Origin: Bactrocera neohumeralis
Taxonomy: Eukaryota > Arthropoda > Insecta > Diptera > Tephritidae
Assembly: GCF_024586455.1 (NCBI RefSeq)
Contig: NW_026089624.1
Location: 12,305,341-12,369,340, forward strand
Length of the DNA: 64,000 nucleotides
Reading direction: 5' to 3'
Below, piece by piece: positions 1 to 10,865 of the stretch (the stretch's first letter is position 1; every line of letters starts with the position of its first letter). A program made the position numbers and the translations under genes. The notes under the pieces are model-generated. The model searched no databases. It worked only from the letters and a program-made list of their open reading frames with translations, and was not told the DNA's origin.

Positions 1-578
1 AACGTTCATCGGTGTGAATGACAGTACTCGCTGACGGAGTCTCACTCCCACCACGAATTCCACACCAAATTTGCGCTCCTTTATATGACCAGTGTAGTAA
101 ATGCCACAAGAACATACTCGCCTCAGTCCTTGACCCGTCCATCGCATTTGTTGAACGGTGATGATGTCAGCCTTCACTCTAACGAGAACATCAACCAGCT
201 GTGCAGCGACACCTCCCCACTTAATGGACCGTACATTCCAAGTACATGCCCTCAAATCATAATTTTTAATTCGTTTGCCATGGTCGTCATCAAAAGGGGA
301 ATCCCTTAAACGAGGCTGTTTATACTTTTTCATTGGAGGCGTTTTTTACGTGGCGGGGCCCAAACCCAGCGCACAACCGCATGTAGGTGAAGTTTCACCT
401 TCTCACTTTAGCTCGCCATCAAACGGATGTTCTTAGGCTATCCAGAGGATATTTGGTCAAAGACCGGAAGTCGTGAGCTACTTGAGACATTTGAAAAATA
501 ATCGTCTCTGGCCACTCGTAAGTGAATGGCAATCAGAGAACTTTCCTTAGTTGCGTGAACTTTTACACATGACTCCAT
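1..578 (-). mobile_element. RTE-clade LINE, 5' end of a copy cut by the window edge (copy A)
   Basis: On the minus strand this stretch encodes the start of an apurinic-type endonuclease. The phrases around a QVRWT/GLRRVGPC-like block and the IYYSGHIKE-like block are the same as in the copies at 35.8-36.5 and 37.5-38.1 kb. The 5' leader ends near 578, where the minus strand reads ATGGAGTCATGTGTA, the same start as the other copies. Frames are broken. This is the family that databases often label craniofacial development protein 2-like, i.e. an RTE/BovB-type LINE. The rest of the copy lies left of the window. Confidence 0.7.
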
Positions 579-884
579 TCTCCTTCGAATCCAGTAGTCT
601 TAAAACGCAACGATTCTAATCAAAAATGCTACGAGACCTAAGAGGTGCACTGGGGTACACGCGCAGTGAGAATATACATGGAGATCTTGAAATACCAATG
701 GTAAACACAAACCGCACTAATCCCCTAGCGAAAAGCAACATGTTAAGAGAGAGTATAAATATAATGCTTACAGCTTATTTAGTTGATAATGCCCAAACCA
801 TACATCCATAGAATCGAGAAAGCTATAAGAATTAAAAAAAAAAAACATTTTTATTAATATCTATATCTATTTTCAATAATATTT
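579..884. other. Unassigned spacer between two RTE copies
   Basis: About 300 bases with a short unconvincing ORF (626-811 +) and an A run near 830-845. I recognise no gene. It could be the target DNA between two LINE insertions. Confidence 0.4.
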
Positions 885-3270
885 TCTTCTTAACTAGCGT
901 AAACACCGCTTACACGATTACAGCCGAGTTAACAACAGTGCGCGAGTCGTTTCATCTTTCAATTGGAGATGCCAAGCCAAGCCAGGTCCTTCTCCACCTG
1001 GTCTTTCCAATGGAGTGGAGGTCTTCCTCTTTCTCTGACCCCCTGTCTAGTCGAATACTTTCTTTTTGTCATCGTCAATGCCTCTGTACCAAATATTAGG
1101 ACGGGAATAATGAGTGACTTATAGAGTTTTGCCTTTGTTCGTCGAGAGAGGACTTTACTTCTCAATTGTCTACTTAGTCCGAAGTAGCACCTTTTGGCAA
1201 GAGATATCTTGCGCTGGTTTCGAGGCTTACGTTGTTGTTGGTGTTGATGCTGGTTCCAAGATGTACGAAATTATCTACAACTTCGAAGTTATGACTGTCA
1301 ACAGTGATGTGGGAGCCAAGACGCGAGTGCGACGACTGTTTGTTTGTTGACAAGATATATTTCGTCTTGCCCTCGTTCACCACCGAACCCATTTGCTTCG
1401 TTCCCTTGTTCAGTCTGGAGAAAGCAAAACTAACTAACGGCATCTGTATACGCCAGAAGTTTTACACTTTTATAGCAGATTTAACCTGTTTGACTAAGTT
1501 TCGCAGCTCGAACTATTATCCCCAGCAGCAGGTTGAAAAACAAGCACGATAAGAAGTCGGCTCGCCTGAAACATCGTTTGTTATCGAATGGCTAAAAGAG
1601 AGGTCCATCTTTTGGTGTTCCTCAACGTCAGTTTACACAGTCGTATTAGTTGTGCGGAGATACCAACTTCAGACATGGCGACATAAAGGCAGCTGCTTTT
1701 CGTGCTGTCAGAAGCAGCTTTGTAATCGATGAAGAGGTGGTGAGTGTCGTTTTTCGTTTCACGGGTTTTATTCCAAGATTTGGCGCATGGTGAATATTTG
1801 GTCGTTTGTTGACCAGGATTAACGCCACACTTATAAGGTCCAATCAGTTTGTTGACGGTGGGTTTTAATCTTTCACACAATACGCTCTATGGAACCTTAT
1901 GTGCGATGTTTAGGAGACTCATCCTACGGTAGTTGGCGCAGATTGTGGGGTTTCCCTTTTTGTGGATTAGGCAGAGCACACTTAAATTCCAACCGTCGGG
2001 TATGCTTTCGTCCGATCATATTTTACAAAGAAGCTGATGCATGCTCCTTGTCAGTTCTTCGCCGCCGTGTTTGAAAAGCTCGGCTGGCAATCCACCAACC
2101 CCCGCCCCCTTGTTTTTTTTCAGGCTGGTAATTGCTATTCGAACTTCTTCATGGTCGGGCAATGGAACGTCTGCTCCATCGGCATCGATTGTGGAATCGG
2201 TATTGCCTTCTCCTGGTATTACGCTTTCACTGCCATTCAGCAGGCTGGAGAAGTGTTCCCTTTATAATTTGGGTATTCTCTGGACACCAGTCTCTAGATC
2301 ACTGCGGGGTGTTCAACAAGAGTATGCCCCGGTCTTGAAACCTTCTGTAAGTCACCGCATCTTTTTTCTCCCCGCACGTGTTGTGGTCGATCGTTACGTT
2401 GCTAGGTGGCAGTCTGTTTTCTCTCCGCTGCGACACGGCACTCTTCGTCTTACCAGCTGTTGCAGCTATACGTAAGGAGCTTGAAATGCCGTCCTACAAT
2501 TCCCTTATACCGTGTTGTAGCCGAGTGCTCTTAGAGAGCAGGAATGCAAGTTGGTTAAAAAATCGTTCGGCTGTCTGTTGCGATTGCAGCTTCTCGATTT
2601 CGAACTTTCCTTGTGTTTGTTGAAGTGCTTTTTTTACTGCACGGAGAAGTGTCCAAATCTTGGGTGCAACAAGCAAATGGTCAGAGTCGATGCTAGAACC
2701 TCGGAGCGTACATACATCTAAAGCACTGGAGACGTTTCTTTCGTCTATCACACCACGATCAATCTGGTTGATAGTCTTAGGATCCGGAGACAGCCAGTTG
2801 GGTTGGTGAATTTTCCTATGTTGGAGTCTAGTATTACAAATAACCGTATTTCGGGCCCCGGCGAAGTCGATCAACCTCAACCCATTAGGGGATGTTTCTT
2901 CGTGGATGCTGCAGCTCTTTCCTAATTAAGGGACCGGACAGCCCAGGTGCATGCCCTCAAATCGTAATTTTTAATTAGTTAGCCATGGTCGTCATCAAAA
3001 TGAAGGTCTCTCATCAAAGGCTGTTTTTTTCTTTTTTTCTTTGGTAGTGTTTTTACGTGGCGGGTCCCAAACCCAGCGCACAACACTGTCGAGGGGATGT
3101 TTCGCCTTCAAGCGGATGTTTTCTGGCTACCCAGAGGACATTTGGTCAAAGACCGAAAGTCGTGGGCTGCTTGAGCCATGTGTAAAAAAATCGTTTCTGG
3201 CCACTCGCAAGTGAATGGCGATCAGAGAACTTTCCTCACTTGCGTGAACTTCTACACATGGCTCCATCCT
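885..3270 (-). mobile_element. RTE-clade LINE, degenerate and internally deleted (copy B)
   Basis: Minus-strand reading, from high to low coordinates, gives the 5' leader (about 3270-2940), a piece of endonuclease at 2880-2494 (GLRLIDFAGARN-like, ATWLSP-like and DSDHLLVA blocks), then reverse-transcriptase pieces at 1880-1581 and 1443-1174, and the C-terminal block at 1165-959 (RTKAKLYKSLIIPVL, then RGRPPLHWKDQVEKDLAWL). Stops and frameshifts are numerous. The N-terminal half of the endonuclease is missing: sequence jumps from the leader to the middle of the domain near 2881. At 2.4 kb the copy is shorter than the roughly 3 kb expected for RTE elements. It is a dead insertion. Confidence 0.75.
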
Positions 3271-4065
3271 TTTTAATAATAAATAGTTAAACACGTGAGG
3301 CCAGGGTCGGAACGTAAAAATTTTATAGCCGAAGATGTAATATACCAAAATTTTATTAAATTTATAAAAAATTCACTGTGAACTATAATATATGTAACAC
3401 ATTTTTTCATTGTCTTCTTAATTTTTGGGTTTAATAATAAATCATCATTTTATTAAGTAATGCTATTGAAAAGAAATTTCAGAATCAATAATCTTGTTTT
3501 CATAATACTAGATACTGTTTTCTTACATATTTAAAGCATTAAAAATGTAGTTTGAATTTACTTATTGGGGTTTCACTTTACTTTCGGATTGTATTTGAAA
3601 TACAAAAGATTTATTTGTTAGAGAAGTTATTTTTTTTTCAAAATAATTCATATTGATTCCAATCCAATTTTAATAAAAATGGAAACAAGTCTAAGGTAAG
3701 GATATTGAAGACATCTTTTTAAAATCTCTTGAAAACAGCGGTTTAGATATAATGAACTGTCGTAGCAAATTTTATGGTATGATAACGCAACCAATATTTC
3801 AGGCAATTTGCAGAATCTTTATAATTCTTTTAACACGTCCTTGGGAGATCTACCAGACAAACAAATTTTACCTTCCTCAAATTCGTTGGCCTGAATTAAT
3901 TAATGCACTGAAATTTATTGCTCAAAATCGTTTAGAAAAACCAACTAAAAGACCTTAAGCTACGGAATTGCAGCGGAATTGTGATCAATGTTTGGAAAGT
4001 TATTTTAGATCATTTTAATGCTGAGAGTAAGAAGCTTCAGGAGCCTCAAATAAATTAAACATATA
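3271..4065. other. AT-rich spacer, no recognisable gene
   Basis: The sequence is very AT-rich. A 68-residue ORF at 3752-3958 (+) is followed in shifted frame by more open sequence and may be a scrap of a transposase, but I cannot assign it. Confidence 0.4.
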
Positions 4066-5156
4066 ATATGTGGATTTATCAGCAGGCTGAGTAGGCTGGA
4101 GCCTAGAGCGGCAGATTTTAGGGGGCGGCAAATTTGGCCCAAACATTTTATTTTGTCTTACAGAAATTAAATAAAATTGTATACCTACACAAAGAGATTT
4201 GACCCATTTATTAAATTAAATACGTATATTATATTTAACGTGTAATATGTTTCAAAATTTAAATATTTACTACTAGGTATGAATGTATTTGGGTACTTAG
4301 TTGTTTTTGCATTGCTGCGCGGGAACGAATGATATGACCGTTCGCTAAGAGTGTCTGGCTGGCTGAACGAATTGACAGCACGAACCACAAGCGAGCGCGC
4401 TCGGTTCGCGTCGCGATCGTGTTGCCGCGTGCGGGCGGATCTGTTTTCTGAGCTGGCAACAAAACACAATCAGGGTGCTGTCAACCAGCAGTTAGTGAAA
4501 AAGATGGGATGCCAGAAGAACAGCGTTATAATTACTTGACGAAATTAGGGTGAAATGAACTGTGCGAACATATTTTGGCAAAATAAATGTTTATGTAAAT
4601 TAATTAATGATTTTGCATTGTAGAATTTATATATGTATGCATTTTCAAAGTGTTTAATTTAGTGTGTTGTATAATTTATTAAATTCCCAAGCTAATATTT
4701 TTCAGCAGTGGCATCATTGACAAATGTTATGAAAGTTTTGACAGCTCTCTCTCGAACCCAAGAGTTTCGTATCAAGTTATCTATGGCGGCATAGGCATTG
4801 AGTTCGAGAACGAGAGAGATAGATATAGAGCGGCAATACAAACGGGGATTTTCTTCAAAACAAAAGCAAAACAAAAGTGACATTGGTCGATTGCGTCCTG
4901 CAGTTTCTAATAACTTCTTACGTATTAACCGTTATTCACCGGCACATTTTTCTGTGGTTGTGTGCTTTCATTTTTCAGACTGTTTAGTGGATTGTATGAA
5001 TAGATAATTTTTAAAACATCACATCACCAGTGCAGTAAGGTAAGAAATTCTAATGTATTACAATAAATCTTCAGCAACGAATCAGTAATTCAACATGATT
5101 CTGTTTTGGAAGGTTTGCATGGAAATTCACATTTTTTGTTTTATTATACTTAAATG

Positions 5157-5240
5157 TCGATGGTTAAGTACCAAACACTGCTATCTACGAAACAAAACGG
5201 TTTTTTTTGTAGATAGCAGTGTTTGGTACTTAACCGTCGA
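5157..5240. repeat. Short perfect-type hairpin (32-bp arms) in the hAT leader
   Basis: Arms at 5157-5188 and 5209-5240 are reverse complements with one mismatch out of 32. The 20-base loop is A-rich then T-rich. The left arm begins TCGATGGTTAAGTACC. It lies in the non-coding leader of the hAT element. It could be a tiny inverted-repeat insertion, a structural RNA element or a miRNA-like foldback. Confidence 0.85.
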
Positions 5241-5377
5241 TATACCTATTTCCTTTGCTTATAATATTAGGTAAGTAGTCGTGGTCTGAAATCCGAACAA
5301 AGGACTTTATTTACGCACAAGAAATAAAACTCCCAATGTTTTTTTTTGTTTCAGTTCTTGAAGAAAAAATTGTTAGA

Positions 5378-7959
5378 ATGAGTGATGGAAGAAAGCGACT
5401 TAGTGGAGCTGAGTATAAAAAAAAGGCCAAAATTAAAAAAAAGAACAAGAACGGATTATCTGTAAAACCATAAAAATTGACAGTTTTCTTACAAGTGACA
5501 GTAAAAGCAGTGTTGTTAGACCAGGAAATTCAACCACATGCATTGATACAATCCAATCTGAAAAAAATGAAACGGATTTGAGCTCTGTGGCCCAACAACA
5601 ACTGTCGCCTGTTGAACAATCTGCTTTCGAAAAAACGGATAATTATGTTTTTGATAAGGAGGCGGTAGATGAATCATCAATAAGTATTACAGTTGAAGAT
5701 GCGTCCCCAAATCAGACGTCAAGTGCAAGAAATGACCAAGTGCTAACAACGGTAAATGTAAACAAGGATCCAGCTTTATGGGAAATTAACGATACTTTAA
5801 GGGAGAATATCGCAAGGTCCGGCTTCGATCAAAACAAATATTGTGACTTCTCTCAAAGTGAAAAAATATATGCCGATCAACGTCGTTTCTTGCCAGTGGG
5901 TATCTTCCAAAGAAAAATGAAAAATCATGAAGTGAAAGACCGAAATTGGCTTGTTTATTCTGAAACAAAAAGATCTATATATTGCGGACCCTGTTTAGCA
6001 TTCGGTCCATTGGAGTATAAGACCCAGTTCGAGAACGAAGGATTTAATGACTGGAAAAACGCAGAACACCGAGTAGCTCAGCATGAAAACTCTGCACGTC
6101 ATAAATCTAGTATTCTTAGTTTGAAAGCTAGGAGTGCGATTGATGGCCGACTCGACAATTTGCTACAGGTCCAAATTGATGAAGAAATTATATATTGGAG
6201 AAATGTTCTGAAGAGAGTTGTTGCGGTAGTGAAGCGACTGTGTTCAAGAGGCCTTGCTTTCAGAGGCAAAAATGAAAAGTTCGGTGATCCACATAACGGT
6301 AATTACTGTATGATTTTGGAACTGTTAGCGGAATTCGATCCTTTTTTAGCCAGTCATATTGAACGATTTGGGAATCAAGGATCAGGCAGTACCAGTTATT
6401 TATCAAAGACCGTTTGCGATGAGTTTATCCTCTTGATGGGTCATAAAGTCTCAAAACAGATTGGAGACGAGATACGAAGGGCGAAATATTTTTCTCTAAT
6501 CATAGATTCAACACCAGATATAGCACACGTAGATCAACTTACTCTTGTTATTAGATACGTTTTAGAATCAGGCGAACCGTGTGAAAGATTTGTTAAGTTT
6601 TTGCCGTCGGTGGGACATAAAGCTGAAGAAATGTTTTCTGTCATTATTTCGGAGCTCGAAACACTGGGCATAAATATTGAAGACTGTCGTGGGCAGTCAT
6701 ATGATAATGCCGCGAACATGTCTGGCATGTACAATGGCTTGCAGGCAAAAATTCGAAATCAAGCACCTTTCGCATTTTACGTGCCTTGCTCTGCCCATTC
6801 TTTGAATTTAGTGGCAACTGCCGCTGCTGAATCGTGTATAGAAGCATGTCGCTTTTTTATGACGCTACAGGAAATTTATGTTTTTTTTGTAAGCTCGACA
6901 CAACGCTGGCTTAAATTAATGAGTGAAATCGGGAAAGGCAAAACCCTGAAAAGAGTGAATCTGACACGTTGGTCAGCGAGGGAGGACGCGTGTAAAAGCT
7001 TGAGAGATTCTTGGCACGAAGTTCTTAAGACTTTGGAATCAATCAAAGACGATTGTACCGAAAAGCCTGTAACGCGACAAGAAGCGGCGGGAATACTCTT
7101 GAATTTGGAGAAACTGGAAACGGCGGTAATGGTTGTTGTGTGGAATGTTTTTTTGGAAAGAATAAACAAAGTGAATGTTCAAATTCAGGCTTCCGCCGTA
7201 GATTTGATCACCGTTGCCGATCTTTACGAATCACTTCGTAAGTTTTTCGTAGCTGAACGAGATAATTTCAAGTATTTCGAAGAAAAGGCGATGGAGATAA
7301 ACGTATCGAAACAGTACACAACAGAAATCGGAAAAAGGCAACCGAAAAGAAAAAAAAGATTTGATGAAACATCAGAAGAAGTTATTACAATGACTGCGAG
7401 TGAAAGTTTCAGAGTTAACACGTTTCTCGTCCTCGTAGATAGACTGGTGACCGAGTTAGAAAAACGGCAAAACGCCTACAACGATTTTAACGAGAAGTTT
7501 TCATTTCTAACCAAAATGAGTGAGTTGACACCCACGACCCTGACGGAAAAAGCTCTTTCCTTGGAAAAAATATATCCCAATGATTTAGAAACTGATTTAG
7601 TTCAGGAATGCGTACACTTTCAATGTCACATTTCTTCTGAAAGAATTTTGATAAAACCAGATTCTGGATCATTGAAAAGTCTATCTTTGTTTCTACGAAA
7701 ACAGAATTTGGAGAACATTTATCCAAACTTGGATATAGCACTTCGTATGGCTCTATGTACACCAGTGACAAATTGTTCAGGTGAGAGAAGCTTTTCTTGC
7801 TTAAAGCGAGTAAAAAACTATCTACGATCTACTTTAAGTCAAGAAAAGCTTAACGCCTTATCTCTTTTGTGCATAGAGTCAGAACTAATGAACAAGATCT
7901 CATACGACGATATAATTAATAATTTTGCGAATTTAAAATCTCGCAAAAAGTTAATGTAA
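5378..7959 (+). pseudogene. hAT transposase (TTF-finger/DUF4371 type), almost intact with one frameshift
   Basis: The ATG at 5378 opens MSDGRKRLSGAEYKKKAK, a typical start of this family. The frame is lost in an A-rich run near 5430-5445, and the frame that continues (IDSFLTSDSK...) runs open from about 5445 to the stop at 7959. The longest uninterrupted ORF (5578-7959) begins at a TTG, so 5378 is the better start. Visible parts are: a TTF-type finger (YCGPCLAFG, then NDWKNAEHRVAQHENSARHK); the DUF4371/RNase H-like region (NGNYCMILELLAEFDPFL, FSLIIDSTPD, CRGQSYDNAANMSG); the VNLTRWSAREDA block; and a C-terminal hAT dimerisation region (NCSGERSFSCLKRVKNYLR). Such proteins bind the terminal inverted repeats and cut and move the element in the nucleus. 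Apart from the A-run break I saw no other lesion. Confidence 0.85.
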
Positions 7960-8619
7960 AACTTAATTGATCTCATTGTCACTATTAACCTGATTGTTAA
8001 CAGATTATTTAATAGATATTGTTCGTGTTGTTTTTATATTGTAAGTGGAATAAAAAATATTTAACAATTAAACGTTTACCGACTACACATTATTTTATAT
8101 AAGCTGTGCTTTTATATAGTGTTGTAGCTCAACACTAAACACTCTTCACTAAATCGTGGGTTGTAAAAATAATCTAGAAACTGACACAACTATTCCCTAG
8201 TTCAAAATCATCCTAATAACGAAAAAAACGATGTAATGAGGACGATAGAGGACAAATCATAATGTTGCAATTTCATTAACACAATAAATGTAATTAATAA
8301 TGATTGTGAACTAAACTAGCGCATGAGGTCAATAGGGGCGGCAAAAATTGAATAGCCTACTGGCGGCAAATTTCTAAATCCTGAGGGTGAATTAGATAAA
8401 ACCTTTACTTAGTCTTGAAAATTTTCGCATCAGTGTATTTTACCGAATTTTAGATACATTGAGCGCACAATTAGCCGGACGTAAAAGTGCTTATCAAAAG
8501 CGCCAAATGCCAAATCGCTCGAAAAGTTCCTAAAGCACGTAGAATCAAGGATAAAATTCGTTGCCTTTAATTCATTTTCGTTAAAGGTTAATGATAATTT
8601 ATGAAACCACATTAATCTT

Positions 8620-9480
8620 GACTATCACAAACCGTACAGTGATTTTTTTTATTAAATTTGGACTTGCTCCTTTTAGTGCCACTCTTCAGTAGTTCGACAG
8701 TTTTAAGCCGACAGGTTGACCACCTCGAATATTCTTCAATACGCTCATAAGCAAACCTGGTAAATCTCTGTAGACATTTTCGTCTAGAATGCTTGTAGAT
8801 ATTTTCGTCCAGCGATGATTTCGTGGATCTGATGTACATGGAGATCCTTTTCAGCACTTTGCGCCGAAAAAAGGCGCACTGAAGTTGACCGTGCAACTGA
8901 AGAAGAAACTTTATAAAAGTAGTTCCTTGAGCTTTGAGCGTAACCCTTTAGTACTAGTCGAAATTAGTTTATATTTATTTAGCACGGAACACGAACTTTT
9001 TCACCACCACTACTCTACTGCGTCAAAAATAGATTTTCGATCGCCCTTATCAACGCAAAACACGTCTTTGGATTTTAATGTCGCCGTCAAAGTATGAGGA
9101 TCGTCAAGACGCGCTTCGTTGAACTCCAAGAAACCGTCTGTATCAACAGCGTTCTCCTCTGAATCGACGTCAGCGATCGATTTATTATATACTTTTTGTG
9201 GTCGCCATCGCTGCCTCGTAAGCACAAACGTTGGTTGACCCCTACTTTTTGAACATGATCGGTAAACCTTTGACCTGTATAAATAGCCAACAAATATACA
9301 GGGATCCGCGCAAGAGTCAAACATTCATGTCTCAGGAATTTTACACGTTTTCATACCAAATTATTTCATATACGCCACGCCGCATGCTTCCATATTTACG
9401 CCATATGGTGCTTTATTTCGCACTCATTTAAAAATGTATCAAATTCATCGTTGCATTGTCGGATTAAAATGCTTAAATTT
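8620..9480 (-). mobile_element. Ty1/copia-type retrotransposon relic (integrase end plus reverse transcriptase start)
   Basis: The minus strand between about 8960 and 8790 reads VLKGYAQSSRNYFYKVSSSV and then ARSTSVRLF and EKDLHVHQIHE. This matches the copia RT pattern in which a KGYAQ block is followed by an SPVAR/TSIR block and a LHVHQMDV block. The catalytic aspartate position of that last block is altered. Higher up (9324-9220) the minus strand reads CIFVGYLYRSKVYR, the capsid-to-RT linker motif of copia Pol, and around 9470-9430 there is an SDNAT-like integrase scrap. Frames change several times and no LTR is visible. It is an old fragment. Confidence 0.6.
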
Positions 9481-9899
9481 TCTTTCGCGTAAATGTTTTA
9501 CTTTTCTCTTTATATAGTATTGTTTGACAACATTAAGCACATCTGACTTCCGCTTTAGGAAAAATACTCTACACTGTATCGGGCGCAATAGCATATAAAT
9601 TTAACAGTCAGATAGTTTCTCAGTTTGTATAGATTTCAACCCGTGTACCGAACTATTTGCTATAAATTTCAAATCACACTCGTTAACATGTTGCATTCTG
9701 TAATGCCACAAATCAACATTGTGTTTTGTATTCGCCAAATTCGCGAAACTTTTCAATATTTTTAAATATAACAAACTACCAATTCGCTCGGCTTCTATCG
9801 GGTGATTTTTAAGAGCTTGATAACTTTTTTAAAAAAACGCATAAAATTTGCAAAATCTCATCGGTTCTTTATTTGAAACGTTAGATTGGTTCATGACAT

Positions 9900-10418
9900 T
9901 TACTTTTTGAAGATAATTTCATTTAAATGTTGACCGCGGCTGCGTCTTAGGTGGTCCATTCGGAAAGTCCAATTTTGGGCAACTTTTTCGAGCATTTCGG
10001 CCGGAATAGCCCGAATTTCTTCGGAAATGTTGTCTTCCAAAGCTGGAATAGTTGCTGGCTTATTTCTGTAGACTTTAGACTTGACGTAGCCCCACAAAAA
10101 ATAGTCTAAAGGCGTTAAATCGCATGATCTTGGTGGCCAACTTACGGGTCCATTTCTTGAGATGAATTGTTCTCCGAAGTTTTCCCTCAAAATGGCCATA
10201 GAATCGCGAGCTGTGTGGCATGTAGCGCCATCTTGTTGAAACCACATGTCAACCAAGTTCAGTTCTTCCATTTTTGCCAACAAAAAGTTTGTTAGCATCG
10301 AACGATAGCGATCGCCATTCACCGTAACGTTGCGTCCAACAGCATCTTTGAAAAAATACGGTCCAATGATTCCACCAGCGTACAAACCACACCAAACAGT
10401 GCATTTTTCGGGATGCAT
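9900..10418 (-). pseudogene. Mariner transposase C-terminal part (left arm plus spacer), DD41D spacing
   Basis: The 172 residues contain the second half of the DDE/D catalytic domain. WFQQDGATCHTARDSM carries the second catalytic aspartate, and CDLTPLDYFLWGYVK carries the third. I count 41 residues between these two aspartates, so this is a DD41D enzyme, not the usual DD34D mariner type. From memory, DD41D mariners (the rosa group) were described from Ceratitis rosa, which fits a tephritid. The DNA-binding N-terminus and first catalytic aspartate are absent because the palindrome breakpoint removed them. The apparent start at 10418 is just the first internal Met. Confidence 0.8.
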
Positions 10419-10424
10419 GGGCAG

Positions 10425-10665
10425 TTGGCCACCAAGATCATGCGATTTAACGCCTTTAGACTATTTTTTGTGGGGCTACGTCAAGTCTAAAGTCTACAGA
10501 AATAAGCCAGCAACTATTCCAGCTTTGGAAGACAACATTTCCGAAGAAATTCGGGCTATTCCGGCCGAAATGCTCGAAAAAGTTGCCCAAAATTGGACTT
10601 TCCGAATGGACCACCTAAGACGCAGCCGCGGTCAACATTTAAATGAAATTATCTTCAAAAAGTAA
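10425..10665 (+). pseudogene. Mariner transposase C-terminal tail (right arm)
   Basis: From the breakpoint, the plus strand encodes WPPRSCDLTPLDYFLWG and continues to a GQHLNEIIFKK end. It is residue-for-residue the same as the last 78 residues of the left-arm copy. An ORF opens upstream at 10330 by reading antisense through the spacer, so its first 33 residues are not transposase. Only the third catalytic aspartate is present, so it cannot be active. Confidence 0.8.
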
Positions 10666-10865
10666 ATGTCATGAACCAATCTAACGTTTCAAATAAAGAA
10701 CCGATGAGATTTTGCAAATTTTATGCGTTTTTTTTAAAAAAAAGTTATCAAGCTCTTAAAAAATCACCCGATAATATCACTTTATCGTCACTGCTCATAA
10801 TCACGGCTTAATTCATTTCGAATTTCGCAGGGTAACCGATGCCGGTAATTTTAACAACCTGTAGC

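Larger units (their letters stand above)
4066..8395 (+). mobile_element. hAT-superfamily DNA transposon with TTF-type finger (copy 1)
   Basis: The element holds a long transposase ORF. Its left end (about 4066-4135) carries a GGGCGGCAAA-containing stretch like the left end of the second, related copy at 10866-10940, and its right end (about 8330-8395) carries the same GGGGCGGCAAA core followed by a GGCGGCAAATTT block. Between the left end and the ORF is a 1.2-kb leader with an intron-like 3' splice site (poly-T then TTTCAG at about 5342-5354). The outer boundaries are estimates: I could not fix an 8-bp target duplication by eye. Confidence 0.7.
9798..10771. mobile_element. Palindromic mariner element (two copies of the 3' end, head to head)
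   Basis: Arms at 9798-10140 and 10425-10771 are near-identical inverted copies of the 3' third of a mariner, including its terminal repeat (TCGGGTGATTTTT at the left edge, its complement at the right edge). A 284-base single-copy spacer (10141-10424) lies between. Both outer ends are flanked by TA (9796-9797 and 10772-10773), the standard mariner target. The arms differ mainly in A/T run length, so the rearrangement is recent. The element therefore has two identical terminal repeats and lacks the transposase N-terminus. Confidence 0.88.

Noticed and set aside
3752..3958. A small gene of 68 residues
   Set aside because: No family pattern, AT-rich context, followed by open sequence in other frames; more likely a decayed repeat or chance.
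5578..5580. TTG at 5578 as the hAT transposase start
   Set aside because: The frame is open further upstream and the family-like MSDGRKRLSGAEYK start is at 5378 across one frameshift. A non-ATG start is not needed.
10330..10424. The first 33 residues of the plus-strand ORF at 10330
   Set aside because: They are antisense to the mariner spacer; real similarity starts at the palindrome breakpoint (10425).
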